A stretch of DNA of 11,818 bases from CAYWMP01 sp964459445 (GCA_964459445.1 CAYWMP010000185.1:1-11818); one strand, 5' to 3'; numbered from the stretch's first letter, positions 1-8,145 are shown. Notes: a model not told the origin generated them from the letters alone. A program made the numbers and translations.

Positions 1-1681
1 TATCATTTTGGGAAGAGTGCGTTCGAGCATATTATAAACCTGCTCGACCTCTTGATTAAGATCTAAGGGTCTTAGATTGCTTTCAACCTTCCGTCCAAAT
101 ATCAAAAGGCGTTTCGTCAAATCGCTCGCTCTTTGAGCAGCATTTTCCATAGCCAACAAGTTGTTGTAATCCGGATCTTGAGGCCGTTTACCCATGAGCA
201 TGATCTGGGTGTATCCAAATATTGTCTGGAGAACGTTGTTAAAATCGTGAGCGATTCCTCCTGCTAAAGTGCCAATGGCTTCCATCTTCTGGGCGGCCTG
301 AAGCTGGGCCTCCAATTGCTTCCTTTCTTCGAAAGACTGAGCATTGGCAATGCTCAATGCTGTTTGTGACGCGACTCCCCTAAGAAGATTCATATCGCTC
401 TGCGTAAGCGGCCTTCCTGTTTTAACATTATCCACCGCCAAAATGCCCATGGATTCATTTTCATAAACAATGGGTACGCAGATGATAGACTGGACGCCCA
501 TCCTCTCGGCAAGTTCGAGACTCCTTTTAGAGGAATTTCGTTCAATCTCTGACATGTCCGATAAGAGATATGGCTTTTGTTCTCTAAAGGCCAATACAAA
601 GACGCCACGGGACTCCGGGTTTTCGAGATGAAATTCATTCTGCCGCAAGAGCTCTTCTTGTTCTTCATTATACCCAAAACCAGCTGAATAGATGAGCCGA
701 GTTTTCTCTCGATTGGCTAATAAGATCATGCCCCGATCAAAATCCAGCCTTTTCTCCATGATTTTTATAACGGCTTTTATTAGCTCCCCAACAACCAAGA
801 TTTGTGAGCTTGCCTGGCCGATCTCCTGAACGAGTAAAGCATTGTTATATCGAATATTCATCTCATCCAGGAGATCTTTCGCTGCATCGCCTTGCGTTAT
901 TACGGTTTTGCTTAGCTCTTTTTTCTCATGATGCTCCGCCCAATATGATGTGATAGATACGACGCTAATACTAATGAGGGCAGCTATAATAGAAACGGCT
1001 GAAGAAAAGAAAATAGGGAGCAAGGCACAGAAGAGTATGCATGCAAGAATTAGATAATTGCGAATGCGCTTCCATATTAGAGATGGCGTCTCCTCAAGCC
1101 TGATAAAGTATTCGCAACGATCACTTTCCTTATGCATGCATATTGGGTGATCGATAATTGCATATTTGTTTGTGAAAAGCTTCGATACCGTTTCCAACAA
1201 TCCGAGACGGTTTTCACATTGGTAAGGTTTCTCCTTAACTCCAGGAACTACTCGTACCTCAACATGCAATTTATGTCTGGAAATTTCCTCAACTTCAAAT
1301 ACCGTTGCNNNNNNNNNNACTTAGCTTTGATGTGAGCTTCTCAAGCATTTTGTAAGCAGATGTGGGGGTAACAAAGCCAAGAGTATAGCGTTTCAAGGCT
1401 GTTGATGTTTGTGATGATGCAGCATAACGACCTACTTCTCGCGATATTTTGGGATTCCCAGTCTCGTTTGTAAGGATTTCGTGAAATGCGTCGATTTGTT
1501 GTTGATTAAACCAATGGCCTTGGTCTTCAAGTTCATGGAGAGTTATGTCGGCGTGTCTTAATATGGTGTCGATTTTGGCATTAGGATAGAATTCTTTAAC
1601 ATAATTTACATAATTTTTAATGAGTCTACTGTTATAGAGTGCATCTTCGGGTCTGTCTTTGTTTTCATTTGATAAGACCAT
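1..1681 (-). CDS. Membrane sensor histidine kinase (V4R-like sensor, 2 TM, GAF, HisKA), 3' partial, interrupted by assembly gap
   Basis: Sensor kinase expected to autophosphorylate on His and signal to an unseen response regulator. The ATG at 1681 has GAGGA about 10 nt upstream. Codons 1-121 (1681-1319) encode an N-terminal sensor part (GHWFNQQQIDAFHEIL, GRYAASS, LGFVTPTSAYKMLEKL). After ten N the same domain continues in another frame from 1308 (GVKEKPYQCENRLG, CMHKESDRCEYF). The Cys-rich end resembles V4R-type ligand-binding domains (family impression only). Two membrane helices follow at about 1056-925, then a linker, a GAF domain (about 840-340; PIVYENESMGILAVDN) and the H-box GGIAHDFNNVL, with the phospho-His codon at 247-249. 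The ATPase domain lies beyond the left edge, so a C-terminal receiver cannot be excluded. Both halves fit one family order, and the frame change is explained by the fixed-length N run. Kinase call firm; ligand unknown. Confidence 0.92.
1309..1318. other. Assembly gap (10 N) inside the histidine kinase gene
   Basis: Ten consecutive N. On the minus strand the gap begins exactly after a complete codon (AGT, 1321-1319) and ends exactly before a complete codon (GCA, 1308-1306), so a true gap length divisible by three would restore one open frame. Ten is not divisible by three and therefore creates a false frameshift and a false stop at 1295-1297. The number of N looks like an arbitrary placeholder. 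Confidence 0.97.
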
Positions 1682-1798
1682 ATTATGGGATCCTCAGCTT
1701 AAACCTGATCTTCCTGAAATGCTTACCATCTCAAGATGGGACGATACGCCATTCAATAGTAGGCGGTTTTACAAGGTCGAATTTGGCAAAGCGTGCAC

Positions 1799-1827
1799 AG
1801 TATACAGGTAGCCCTTCACACTTGCAA
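1799..1827 (-). promoter_or_regulatory. Sigma70-like promoter for the histidine kinase
   Basis: Minus strand: TTGCAA (1822-1827, 4/6 to the -35 consensus), 17-bp spacer, TATACT (1799-1804, 5/6 to the -10 consensus). Transcription would start near 1792, giving a leader of about 110 nt before the ATG at 1681. The spacing is ideal; there is no experimental support. Confidence 0.5.
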
Positions 1828-1954
1828 GAAATGCTAGTGCATGCCCTCGCGCGAAAATTTCTCCCTGATGCCTGGATGATAACAGGAAGCGTTATATGAT
1901 TAGAGCAAATTCGAACGATAGGTCGAACACTCCGATTCCTAGGCCAAGTGCTGG

Positions 1955-1968
1955 ATATTTTCAAATAT
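1955..1968. repeat. AT-rich palindrome ATATTT-TC-AAATAT
   Basis: Perfect 6-bp arms around a 2-bp centre, roughly 105 bp downstream of the radical SAM stop and 125 bp upstream of the kinase promoter candidate. It could be a regulator site, but in AT-rich spacer DNA it may be chance. Confidence 0.3.
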
Positions 1969-2072
1969 TTCTATTGGATTTAAACCAAATATAAGGCTCA
2001 ACAGAAGGATCGTCAGCCTTTCGAATCCATTGACGACTTCTCTTGGAATTGAATGGAAAGCGGAAGCCATTT

Positions 2073-3527
2073 CTATTTAAGTATTTCAGCCATGAACTCG
2101 TAAAAGCGTTTTGGCAGTATTGAAGCGATTGAGCGAAAAGATTTACATCCAATCAGTCTGAGCAGGGTATTTGGGATGTATTTCCCTATGTTTTTGTGCT
2201 GCCTAAGGAACCTGGCAAAAATAATCAACATTGTCTCATAGTTCTTTTGATATCTGATATGAGACCTTGTAAAAAACCTAAAGCTTTTTTCGCTGAAAGG
2301 CTCAATAATACCGTCTTTTAGCGCTCTTTCGTATATTGGGGTACCGGGGAAAAAGGAAAGATAAAAAATGTTCATTTTTATGCTGCGCGGCAATTCAGCA
2401 ATAAGTTTATAACTTTGAGCAATGTCATCCCTGCTCTCGTATGGGTTATCTATAATGAAATCAACCAAGACATCTACGCCCGAAGCATTTTGATAGAAGT
2501 TAAGTTTTTCAAGGACAGACTTGGTTCGCGAGGCCTTGATTTTCCTATTGTAGACTTCTTTCAAAACGCGCTCACTCCCAGATTGCACACCCATTTGCAC
2601 TGCCTTTAATCCGGCATCAACCAGCATATCCATTTTATCTTCACTAAACGTATTTGCACTGACGGCCACTCCAAAAGGGAGTCCTACCTTTTCTTTGTAT
2701 TTCCTTGCGAAAGCATCTATCTGGCCCTTAGAACGCACGAAGAAATCATCGTCCCCTATACCAATAAAACTGATGAAATCAAGTTTTTTCAAAGTGCAGA
2801 CCAGTTCATCAATTACGCGATCCGTGCTCTGCAATCGGATGCTAGTACGCCCGAACATGTCTACGTATCGACAATTATTGCAATATGCACATTTGTGGGG
2901 ACAGCCTCTGGAAGTAACGAAATACAGAATGGGGATGTAATATGGATACCCCGCTAATCGTTCACGGAGCCTGTTTTTGTTCATGTGGACTAGATTGCCA
3001 TCGAGCAAATAATGATCATCGAGATCGTAGTCATGATAAGGCAATGAATCCAAATCCGAGAATGGCGGGAGGACCCTGTTTACTACTTGGCGTCCATTAA
3101 TATTGAAGGCCATATTGGGCGTGTCATGGTAGTCTTTGCCCGCTTCCATCTTTTCAACTAACTCAATAACCGCTTGATCTCCCTCCGAAAAGCAAACACC
3201 ATCAGCGTACCGGAGACAAAGTTGAGGCGCTGCAATACAATGGGGTCCACCCCAAATTACCTGCATTCCAGGGTAATTGCTGTGAATAAAGTCGCTAACT
3301 TGTACCGCTCGATTGGCGTAGCTGCTATAAACAGCGATCATAACTAGATCTGTTTTATTTAGGATACCATTTAATTGTTCCAGCTCACTGTGCTGATACA
3401 TAAGAGGCTCAGGTCTCGCTAGAAATAGGTTTTTTACTTCATGGTTGGCTTCTTTCAATAATGCCGAGATCAGACGGGATCCATCAGATGACATGCGGCC
3501 GGATACATTGATAATCGTTATCTTCAT
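2073..3527 (-). CDS. Radical SAM protein, B12-binding/BchE-like architecture
   Basis: Predicted 484-residue cytoplasmic radical SAM enzyme of unknown substrate. The N-terminal about 150 residues form a Rossmann-like half typical of cobalamin-binding radical SAM proteins (IWGGPHCIAAP at 91-101, FSEGD at 113-117). The classic B12-ligand motif DxHxxG is not visible, so cobalamin binding is uncertain. The radical SAM core starts at about 200 with TSRGCPHKCAYCNNC: Cys209, Cys213 and Cys216 fit the CxxxCxxC [4Fe-4S] signature, and Cys219 is an extra cysteine. GIGDDDFF (256-263) and QMGVQSGSERVL (311-322) fit further conserved barrel strands. The ATG at 3527 has AAGG about 9 nt upstream. It follows the PilZ pair by 387 bp and probably has its own promoter. 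The length is normal for the family. Family firm, reaction not inferable. Confidence 0.92.
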   Translation of the reverse strand: MKITIINVSGRMSSDGSRLISALLKEANHEVKNLFLARPEPLMYQHSELEQLNGILNKTDLVMIAVYSSYANRAVQVSDFIHSNYPGMQVIWGGPHCIAAPQLCLRYADGVCFSEGDQAVIELVEKMEAGKDYHDTPNMAFNINGRQVVNRVLPPFSDLDSLPYHDYDLDDHYLLDGNLVHMNKNRLRERLAGYPYYIPILYFVTSRGCPHKCAYCNNCRYVDMFGRTSIRLQSTDRVIDELVCTLKKLDFISFIGIGDDDFFVRSKGQIDAFARKYKEKVGLPFGVAVSANTFSEDKMDMLVDAGLKAVQMGVQSGSERVLKEVYNRKIKASRTKSVLEKLNFYQNASGVDVLVDFIIDNPYESRDDIAQSYKLIAELPRSIKMNIFYLSFFPGTPIYERALKDGIIEPFSEKSFRFFTRSHIRYQKNYETMLIIFARFLRQHKNIGKYIPNTLLRLIGCKSFRSIASILPKRFYEFMAEILK

Positions 3528-3805
3528 TTAGTATTGCCTTTTGCAATAATACGTTCTGAAGACGTTAAGGAGTTCAGATATCTAATTGCCGATGCTGAAA
3601 CAATTGTAAGAATTCTTCTGTATCGTAGCGGCATACAACAGCATAATTCCCCCGTAGATCTCCCCAGATGGAGTTCACCATCTTCATTCGTTAAGCTCTG
3701 TGTCTGAAGGTGCCATACTTGGAAAAAAATTGATCAATGGACACAAGAGCCGATTAGGCCTGCGTATGATACGGTTATGAAAATAACACTAAGGGGGAGA
3801 GAAAC

Positions 3806-3829
3806 GTACTAATAATGTAATATTAGCAC
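3806..3829 (-). repeat. Inverted repeat / 5' hairpin at the radical SAM leader
   Basis: On the minus strand GTGCTAATA - TTACAT - TATTAGTAC: nine-base arms with one G-T pair, so the RNA can form a full 9-bp stem with a 6-nt loop. It sits directly at the predicted transcription start of the extended -10 promoter. It could therefore be an operator for a dimeric repressor or a stabilising 5' hairpin. Confidence 0.45.
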
Positions 3830-3834
3830 CTGGG

Positions 3835-3843
3835 AGTATAGCA
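3835..3843 (-). promoter_or_regulatory. Extended -10 promoter candidate for the radical SAM gene
   Basis: Minus strand TGC-TATACT: an extended TGn element followed by a 5/6 match to TATAAT (3835-3840). No good -35 lies at 16-18 bp, as is usual for extended -10 promoters. Start near 3828 would give a leader of about 300 nt. Confidence 0.35.
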
Positions 3844-3914
3844 GGCAAGGAGTTGATGTGGCATAAGCTAGGAGGCAATCAAAAGCAATAGCATTAAAGC
3901 GTTCTCAAAATGGT

Positions 3915-6020
3915 TTATTTCCATAGGTTTAGCCTAAATCTTTTTTGCAGGATTTCTGTGAAACGATCAAATATATAGCCATCACATAGCCAATGCGTAT
4001 ATTTTTTTCTATCGTGTAGCACATTTTCTGAGTCCAGATACTCGGACGGGTAAATGAGGAGAGGCACTTTCTCTGTTTCATAGATAGATGCCAATTGGTT
4101 AATGGCACATGAGAGCACGTCCCAGGGAAGGTTTTCCGCATCCGCTATAAGAACCTTGATGTTGTTCAGAAGCTCGGATAAGTTGAGTCCAAGATTAGAT
4201 CGATCTACGACAAAGACAGCTCTAAGTCTCCCTCTATAACACAGAGAATAGCTTTTCCATTGTCTTCTAAGTCCTTGCAGAGTATAGAGCTCCTCGAATG
4301 CCGAATCGCTCGAATTTCCTCTATCCAAAGGCAAGCTATTAAATAGCAGACCTCCTGAGCGACGATCATAGAAGGCGTATAAGTCCCTCAAGTGCTCCTC
4401 GTTGGGCTCCTCGATTGTCCAGCTCTTTGGCAAGGCTATCGCTTTTGACTGCTTCGGATAAAGCATGTAACTGTAGAGGTCCACAGAGCAGACTTTGGGA
4501 TCATTCAATTCCTTTGCAACCCGACCAAAAACCCTACTAGGAAACTTGCTTTCAGGGCGGAAATAGCACATGACATAATCCGCCCTGGTTGAGGGCAATT
4601 TTTGTGAGGTATTCATGTAGAATAGAACTTGTTTGAGTACCGTAAAACCCGCTCGCTTATACTCTCCCGAATTTCTCGCCGCATGGTGATGAAGCATCCA
4701 CGTATTCTCATAGGCCTTGACCATGGACATATGTGCATAAATATGGCCATTCCTTTCATAGGTGAAATGCCTTACAATTCTTGGACCCCCTGGGTAGAGC
4801 TTTCGATAGGTTCTCTTGAAATCGTCTCGGTGGGCTTCCATGAGATGATATTTCTTTGGATATATGAACCCTGTGCAAAAAAAGAACTCCCATAGGGCAT
4901 CTAAATCCACATCACCATTCATTTTGGAGTGAGAATCCAGCGTATTGATAAGAAAGTGCGCAAGCTGATTGTAATCTCGATTATCCATATCCAGGATAGC
5001 AATACCGCAACAGATGCCTTTTCCTCCTTCCTGTCGATGATACACGACCTTTGCCTTGCATTTCAGACTGATCATGCCTGAAAAATCGATTCGGAGTTCA
5101 GGGATGATCATGTCCTGCATCAGAACACCTTCATCCTCTTTTTCAAAGACGCGAAACCCGGAAGTGGAGATATCGGCAACCTTCAGAAGAATAGGCCTAC
5201 CAATAAGAGGGTGCTCGAAAGCAAGCGATGGAGATGGATTGAGTTGTTGCCGTGGGTTTCGGACTTGACATTCGCCTGAACAGGGCTCTTTCTTGTCCAT
5301 GGCGACGAAGACGAATTCACTTTCCTGGGATCGGTTCCAATGACGAATACACTGACAAAGGCCGGAGAATACGATCTGATCCCCATTTCGCAATCTCACC
5401 TCAAACAACCCTGGCATTTTTGGCCGATTGAATTGAGAAAACCGGTTCGACCCTGCTTTAACACGAAATCCAAAAGGACTAAAATCTTTGAGTTCTCCGT
5501 CGAACTTTAGGCTGCCTTGTCTTAATTCGACTTGAACATCACGGCAGACATGTCGCCTGGTTCGGCGTTGGTTCACGGCATAGCTTTCTTCGGGCAAAGC
5601 AAGGCGTAATTGGCGTCCCTCTAATTCGATCTGCGTTGCCGGGACAAAGATGATGGACTTCCCCTCATCAATAATGAGATGCAAAAAATCATAGTCTTTA
5701 ATCGCGATGTCCTCCGCCTCTGTATCAGAGCAGTCACATGTGATTTCTTCTCCGCGGCAGGCTTTCGGGTTCACCCTCAAAAGAACACTGTTCCCAAGTC
5801 TAGGGTTGCGCAAAAGCGCAAGGACGTGCCCATCCATGAAGTGAATATGGTTAATGATGCCGGCAAGCTGTTCTCGGTCTACAATCGTGAAACTGTCCGG
5901 AGAACCTGCCGCACGCCTCTGAATAGGATCGATCATAGGGAACTGAGGTGCGCTTGACTCGGTGAGGCCTGAATTTGCTTGTTGCTGTGAGAAGGAATTT
6001 TTCAGGCTAGTGATAGCCAT
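3915..6020 (-). CDS. PilZ-PilZ-acyltransferase-like (GNAT-type) protein, downstream paralogue
   Basis: 701 residues, no signal peptide or membrane segment. Order: disordered N-terminus (1-42); YcgR-like N-terminal region (about 45-150); PilZ domain with RRTRR (R152xxxR156) and D179-F-S181-x-x-G184, matching the c-di-GMP motifs RxxxR and D/NxSxxG; second PilZ-like domain with RNPR (254-257) and D283-I-S285-x-x-G288; then a C-terminal part (about 372-701) with the look of an N-acyltransferase, including YERNGHIYAHMSMVKAYE (421-438), HHHAA and a second half with WKSYSL, GLNLSELLN and NLPWDVL. The last part may be two GNAT folds; this is inference from pattern. The ATG at 6020 has GGAGG 5 nt upstream. 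It lies 27 bp after its paralogue, so the two are co-transcribed. Likely role: c-di-GMP-controlled acyl transfer, substrate unknown. Confidence 0.87.
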   Translation of the reverse strand: MAITSLKNSFSQQQANSGLTESSAPQFPMIDPIQRRAAGSPDSFTIVDREQLAGIINHIHFMDGHVLALLRNPRLGNSVLLRVNPKACRGEEITCDCSDTEAEDIAIKDYDFLHLIIDEGKSIIFVPATQIELEGRQLRLALPEESYAVNQRRTRRHVCRDVQVELRQGSLKFDGELKDFSPFGFRVKAGSNRFSQFNRPKMPGLFEVRLRNGDQIVFSGLCQCIRHWNRSQESEFVFVAMDKKEPCSGECQVRNPRQQLNPSPSLAFEHPLIGRPILLKVADISTSGFRVFEKEDEGVLMQDMIIPELRIDFSGMISLKCKAKVVYHRQEGGKGICCGIAILDMDNRDYNQLAHFLINTLDSHSKMNGDVDLDALWEFFFCTGFIYPKKYHLMEAHRDDFKRTYRKLYPGGPRIVRHFTYERNGHIYAHMSMVKAYENTWMLHHHAARNSGEYKRAGFTVLKQVLFYMNTSQKLPSTRADYVMCYFRPESKFPSRVFGRVAKELNDPKVCSVDLYSYMLYPKQSKAIALPKSWTIEEPNEEHLRDLYAFYDRRSGGLLFNSLPLDRGNSSDSAFEELYTLQGLRRQWKSYSLCYRGRLRAVFVVDRSNLGLNLSELLNNIKVLIADAENLPWDVLSCAINQLASIYETEKVPLLIYPSEYLDSENVLHDRKKYTHWLCDGYIFDRFTEILQKRFRLNLWK

Positions 6021-6047
6021 CTATGCCTCCGGGGAAATGAAATGCCT

Positions 6048-8135
6048 CTAGTAATCTACCCTGAATCGCCGTTTCAGGTAAGCGATGAAACTCTCGACTA
6101 AACGCGCATCATAGATCCATTGAACATAAGCCTTCCTATCCAAATCGATATTCTCTTCAGCCGTGTACTCATGGGGGTATAAAAGGACAGGTATATGCTC
6201 TGAGTCGTAGATCCCGGCAAACTGCCTGAGAACATTTGACAATATCTGCCAGGGCAAATTTTGTCTATCCAAAACAAATATTTTTATGCCATTCAAGAGT
6301 TCGGACAGGTTCAGCCCTGGATCAGATTTTTCCAAAACAATGACGGCTGCAAGCTTACTGTCCCGTTTCAAAGCGTAGGCTTTCCATCTTCTCATCAGGC
6401 CTAATCGATCGTACAAGCCTTTGAATTCTTGGCTACTCTCACCCGAATGAGTGAGCCCAATAGTATCAAGGATGAGACCGCCTGAATGCTTTTCATAAAA
6501 GCGGTTTAACGCCAGAACATCCTGCCGGGAGCACTCTTGAAGGGACCAACCCCTTGGGATAATCGAGCTGTCCGAGGCGCCGGGATAAAGGAAATAAGAA
6601 AAAAGATCCATTGAGCACCTTTTGGGATCTTTCAACTCCCGCGCATAACCTGCAAAAACCCGATCAGGGAATTTACTTTCAGGCTGGAAATAACACATGA
6701 TGTAATCAGTCATCGCAGATGGAAGCCTGTAAAGGTTATGCATGAAGCTCATCACTTGTTTCAGGACCATGAATCCAGCGCGTTTGCTTTCATTGGTCAG
6801 GGCGGCATGGTGCTGTATCATCCATGCCCGTTCATAGGCCCGCACCATGGACATGTGCCCCAAAATCCGCCCGTTCCGCTGGTATACAAAGTTTTTAGCT
6901 ATCTCAGGCTTCTTGCAGTAGAGTGTCCTATAGGTCTCTTTAAACTTGTCTCGACGGGCATGGAGGAAATGGTATTTTTGGGGGTATATGAAGCTCGTGT
7001 CAAAGAGGAAGTCCCATAGGGCGTCCATATCGATGTCACTGTCCACGTGGGCTTGAGGATCCATAGCATTGCCAAGAATGTGGGTCAAACGGCTGTAGTC
7101 CTGAATGCTCATATCCCTAATAGTCAATCCACACCGAATTCCTTGGCCTTCTTCGCGGCGTCGGTACACAACCTCGGCGTCGCATTTTAGACTAAACATG
7201 CCTGCGAAACTGATTTTCCCATTGGGGATGCGCAAGCCTTTTATCAATAACCCATTGACTGTTTCCTCATAAACGGAGAATCCGGAGTTAGAAATATCTG
7301 ATATCTCAAGATGGCATTTTTTACGCAAGAGGGGATGTTCAAAACTGAGACTGGGAGACGGCACGAGTTTCTGCCTCGGGTTGCGGACATGATTTTCTTT
7401 GACCGAGGATAGATTTTCATGAGGGAGAGCAAAAACAATATCCTTACCTGAAGGACCTTCTCCTTGACGAAGGCAGCGGCATTTTCCCGAAAATAGCACC
7501 TGCCGGCTATCACGCAGTCGAACGTTGTAGAATCCAAGTCCGCAGGATACCTTGAATGGGCTGTAGCGTTCGGTTCCAAGCTTAACGCGGAATCCGGAGG
7601 AACTAAAATCCAACAACTCACCAGTGGCCGTGAATCCCTTTTTCTCGATCTCCACCAGGATCTCGCGGCACCTATAACGTTTTGTCTGCCGTCGACCCAA
7701 GGCCCAGCATTTTTCGGGCATCTCAATGGCGATGCCCCTGGCATCCATTTTGATCAAAGGTGCTGAAAGGGGTATCATCGAATGCCCATCCTCAATGAGA
7801 AGGTGAAGCAGCTCAAACTCTTCCAACGACAACCTGTCAACAGTCTTGTCATCCCAGAGGCAGGTGATCATTCCGTCGTAACAGGGTTCAGGGATTGCCC
7901 TGAGGATTATATTCTCCTTGAGTTTCGCATGATGCATCAGGGCAAGGATATGGCGTTCGGTGAAATGCAAATGATTGAGCGTGTTTCTTAACGCCTCACG
8001 ATCAACAAGACGGGCGTTTTCTTTCGCACCGTGCAAGTGAAAGCTGCCGTATTCGGAATGGTGTCTTTGATGACTAGTAGCTGGATATTCTTCCCTTTGA
8101 TTTGGAAGCGCGGGAGAAGGCGTAATGGGTGTCAA
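6048..8135 (-). CDS. PilZ-PilZ-acyltransferase-like (GNAT-type) protein, upstream paralogue, TTG start
   Basis: First gene of the tandem pair; 695 residues from the TTG at 8135. That start is chosen because GGAGG lies 5 nt upstream, the same arrangement as in the sister gene, and because it aligns both N-termini (VDRE at 44-47 here, 47-50 there). A longer frame from a TTG at 8174 lacks a ribosome site. Domains match the paralogue: YcgR-like region; PilZ with R149xxxR153 and D176-F-S178-x-x-G181; linker RNPRQ (251-255); PilZ-like domain with D280-I-S282-x-x-G285; acyltransferase-like part from about 369 (YQRNGRILGHMSMVRAYE, HHAA, KRAGFMVLKQV, GLNLSELLNG, NLPW). Strong similarity along the whole length shows a gene duplication. 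A promoter at 8520-8547 and a long leader precede it. Cytoplasmic; partner and substrate unknown. PilZ call firm, GNAT call moderate. Confidence 0.87.
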   Translation of the reverse strand: MTPITPSPALPNQREEYPATSHQRHHSEYGSFHLHGAKENARLVDREALRNTLNHLHFTERHILALMHHAKLKENIILRAIPEPCYDGMITCLWDDKTVDRLSLEEFELLHLLIEDGHSMIPLSAPLIKMDARGIAIEMPEKCWALGRRQTKRYRCREILVEIEKKGFTATGELLDFSSSGFRVKLGTERYSPFKVSCGLGFYNVRLRDSRQVLFSGKCRCLRQGEGPSGKDIVFALPHENLSSVKENHVRNPRQKLVPSPSLSFEHPLLRKKCHLEISDISNSGFSVYEETVNGLLIKGLRIPNGKISFAGMFSLKCDAEVVYRRREEGQGIRCGLTIRDMSIQDYSRLTHILGNAMDPQAHVDSDIDMDALWDFLFDTSFIYPQKYHFLHARRDKFKETYRTLYCKKPEIAKNFVYQRNGRILGHMSMVRAYERAWMIQHHAALTNESKRAGFMVLKQVMSFMHNLYRLPSAMTDYIMCYFQPESKFPDRVFAGYARELKDPKRCSMDLFSYFLYPGASDSSIIPRGWSLQECSRQDVLALNRFYEKHSGGLILDTIGLTHSGESSQEFKGLYDRLGLMRRWKAYALKRDSKLAAVIVLEKSDPGLNLSELLNGIKIFVLDRQNLPWQILSNVLRQFAGIYDSEHIPVLLYPHEYTAEENIDLDRKAYVQWIYDARLVESFIAYLKRRFRVDY

Positions 8136-8145
8136 TTTAACCTCC
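8133..8145 (-). promoter_or_regulatory. Shine-Dalgarno and TTG start of the upstream PilZ gene
   Basis: Minus strand GGAGG (8141-8145), TTAAA, TTG (8133-8135). The sister gene has GGAGG, CATAG, ATG. The identical 5-nt spacing and the protein alignment decide this start over the upstream in-frame TTG at 8174. TTG may lower translation relative to the ATG-started partner. Confidence 0.75.

Larger units (their letters stand above)
1682..2072. other. 391-bp intergenic spacer, AT-rich, no convincing gene
   Basis: Separates the radical SAM gene from the kinase. Open stretches on both strands (for example a TTG-started frame at 1731-1964 and its antisense) have no recognisable motif or ribosome binding site. 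The spacer holds the kinase promoter candidate (1799-1827), an AT palindrome (1955-1968), the direct repeat TCGAAC-N6-TCGAAC near 1911-1927 and a small CCATC/GATGG hairpin near 1726-1739. No GC stem followed by a T-run was found after the radical SAM stop. Confidence 0.6.
3528..3914. other. 387-bp intergenic spacer between the PilZ pair and the radical SAM gene
   Basis: No gene of normal size. It holds an extended -10 promoter candidate (3835-3843) and a 9-bp inverted repeat (3806-3829). On the minus strand a 37-codon frame (3574-3687; starts MKMVNSIWGDLRG, contains YAVVCRYDTEEF) has a protein-like composition but no clear Shine-Dalgarno sequence and no family I recognise. It could be a small gene, a gene remnant or chance. 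No stem plus T-run terminator was found after the PilZ gene stop. Confidence 0.6.

Noticed and set aside
1731..1964. Open frame of 77 codons (TTG start) in the spacer upstream of the kinase
   Set aside because: No ribosome site, no recognisable domain, and the kinase promoter candidate lies within it.
4629..7019. Plus-strand open frames at 4629-4895 and 6738-7019 at matching places in the two PilZ genes
   Set aside because: They are antisense shadows. Their matching position simply follows from duplication of the underlying gene; they lack ribosome sites and protein-like features.
7244..7744. A 166-codon open frame on the minus strand inside the upstream PilZ gene
   Set aside because: It is an alternative frame of a clearly coding region whose real frame carries the PilZ motifs; the peptide is Arg/Cys/Ser-rich and matches nothing.
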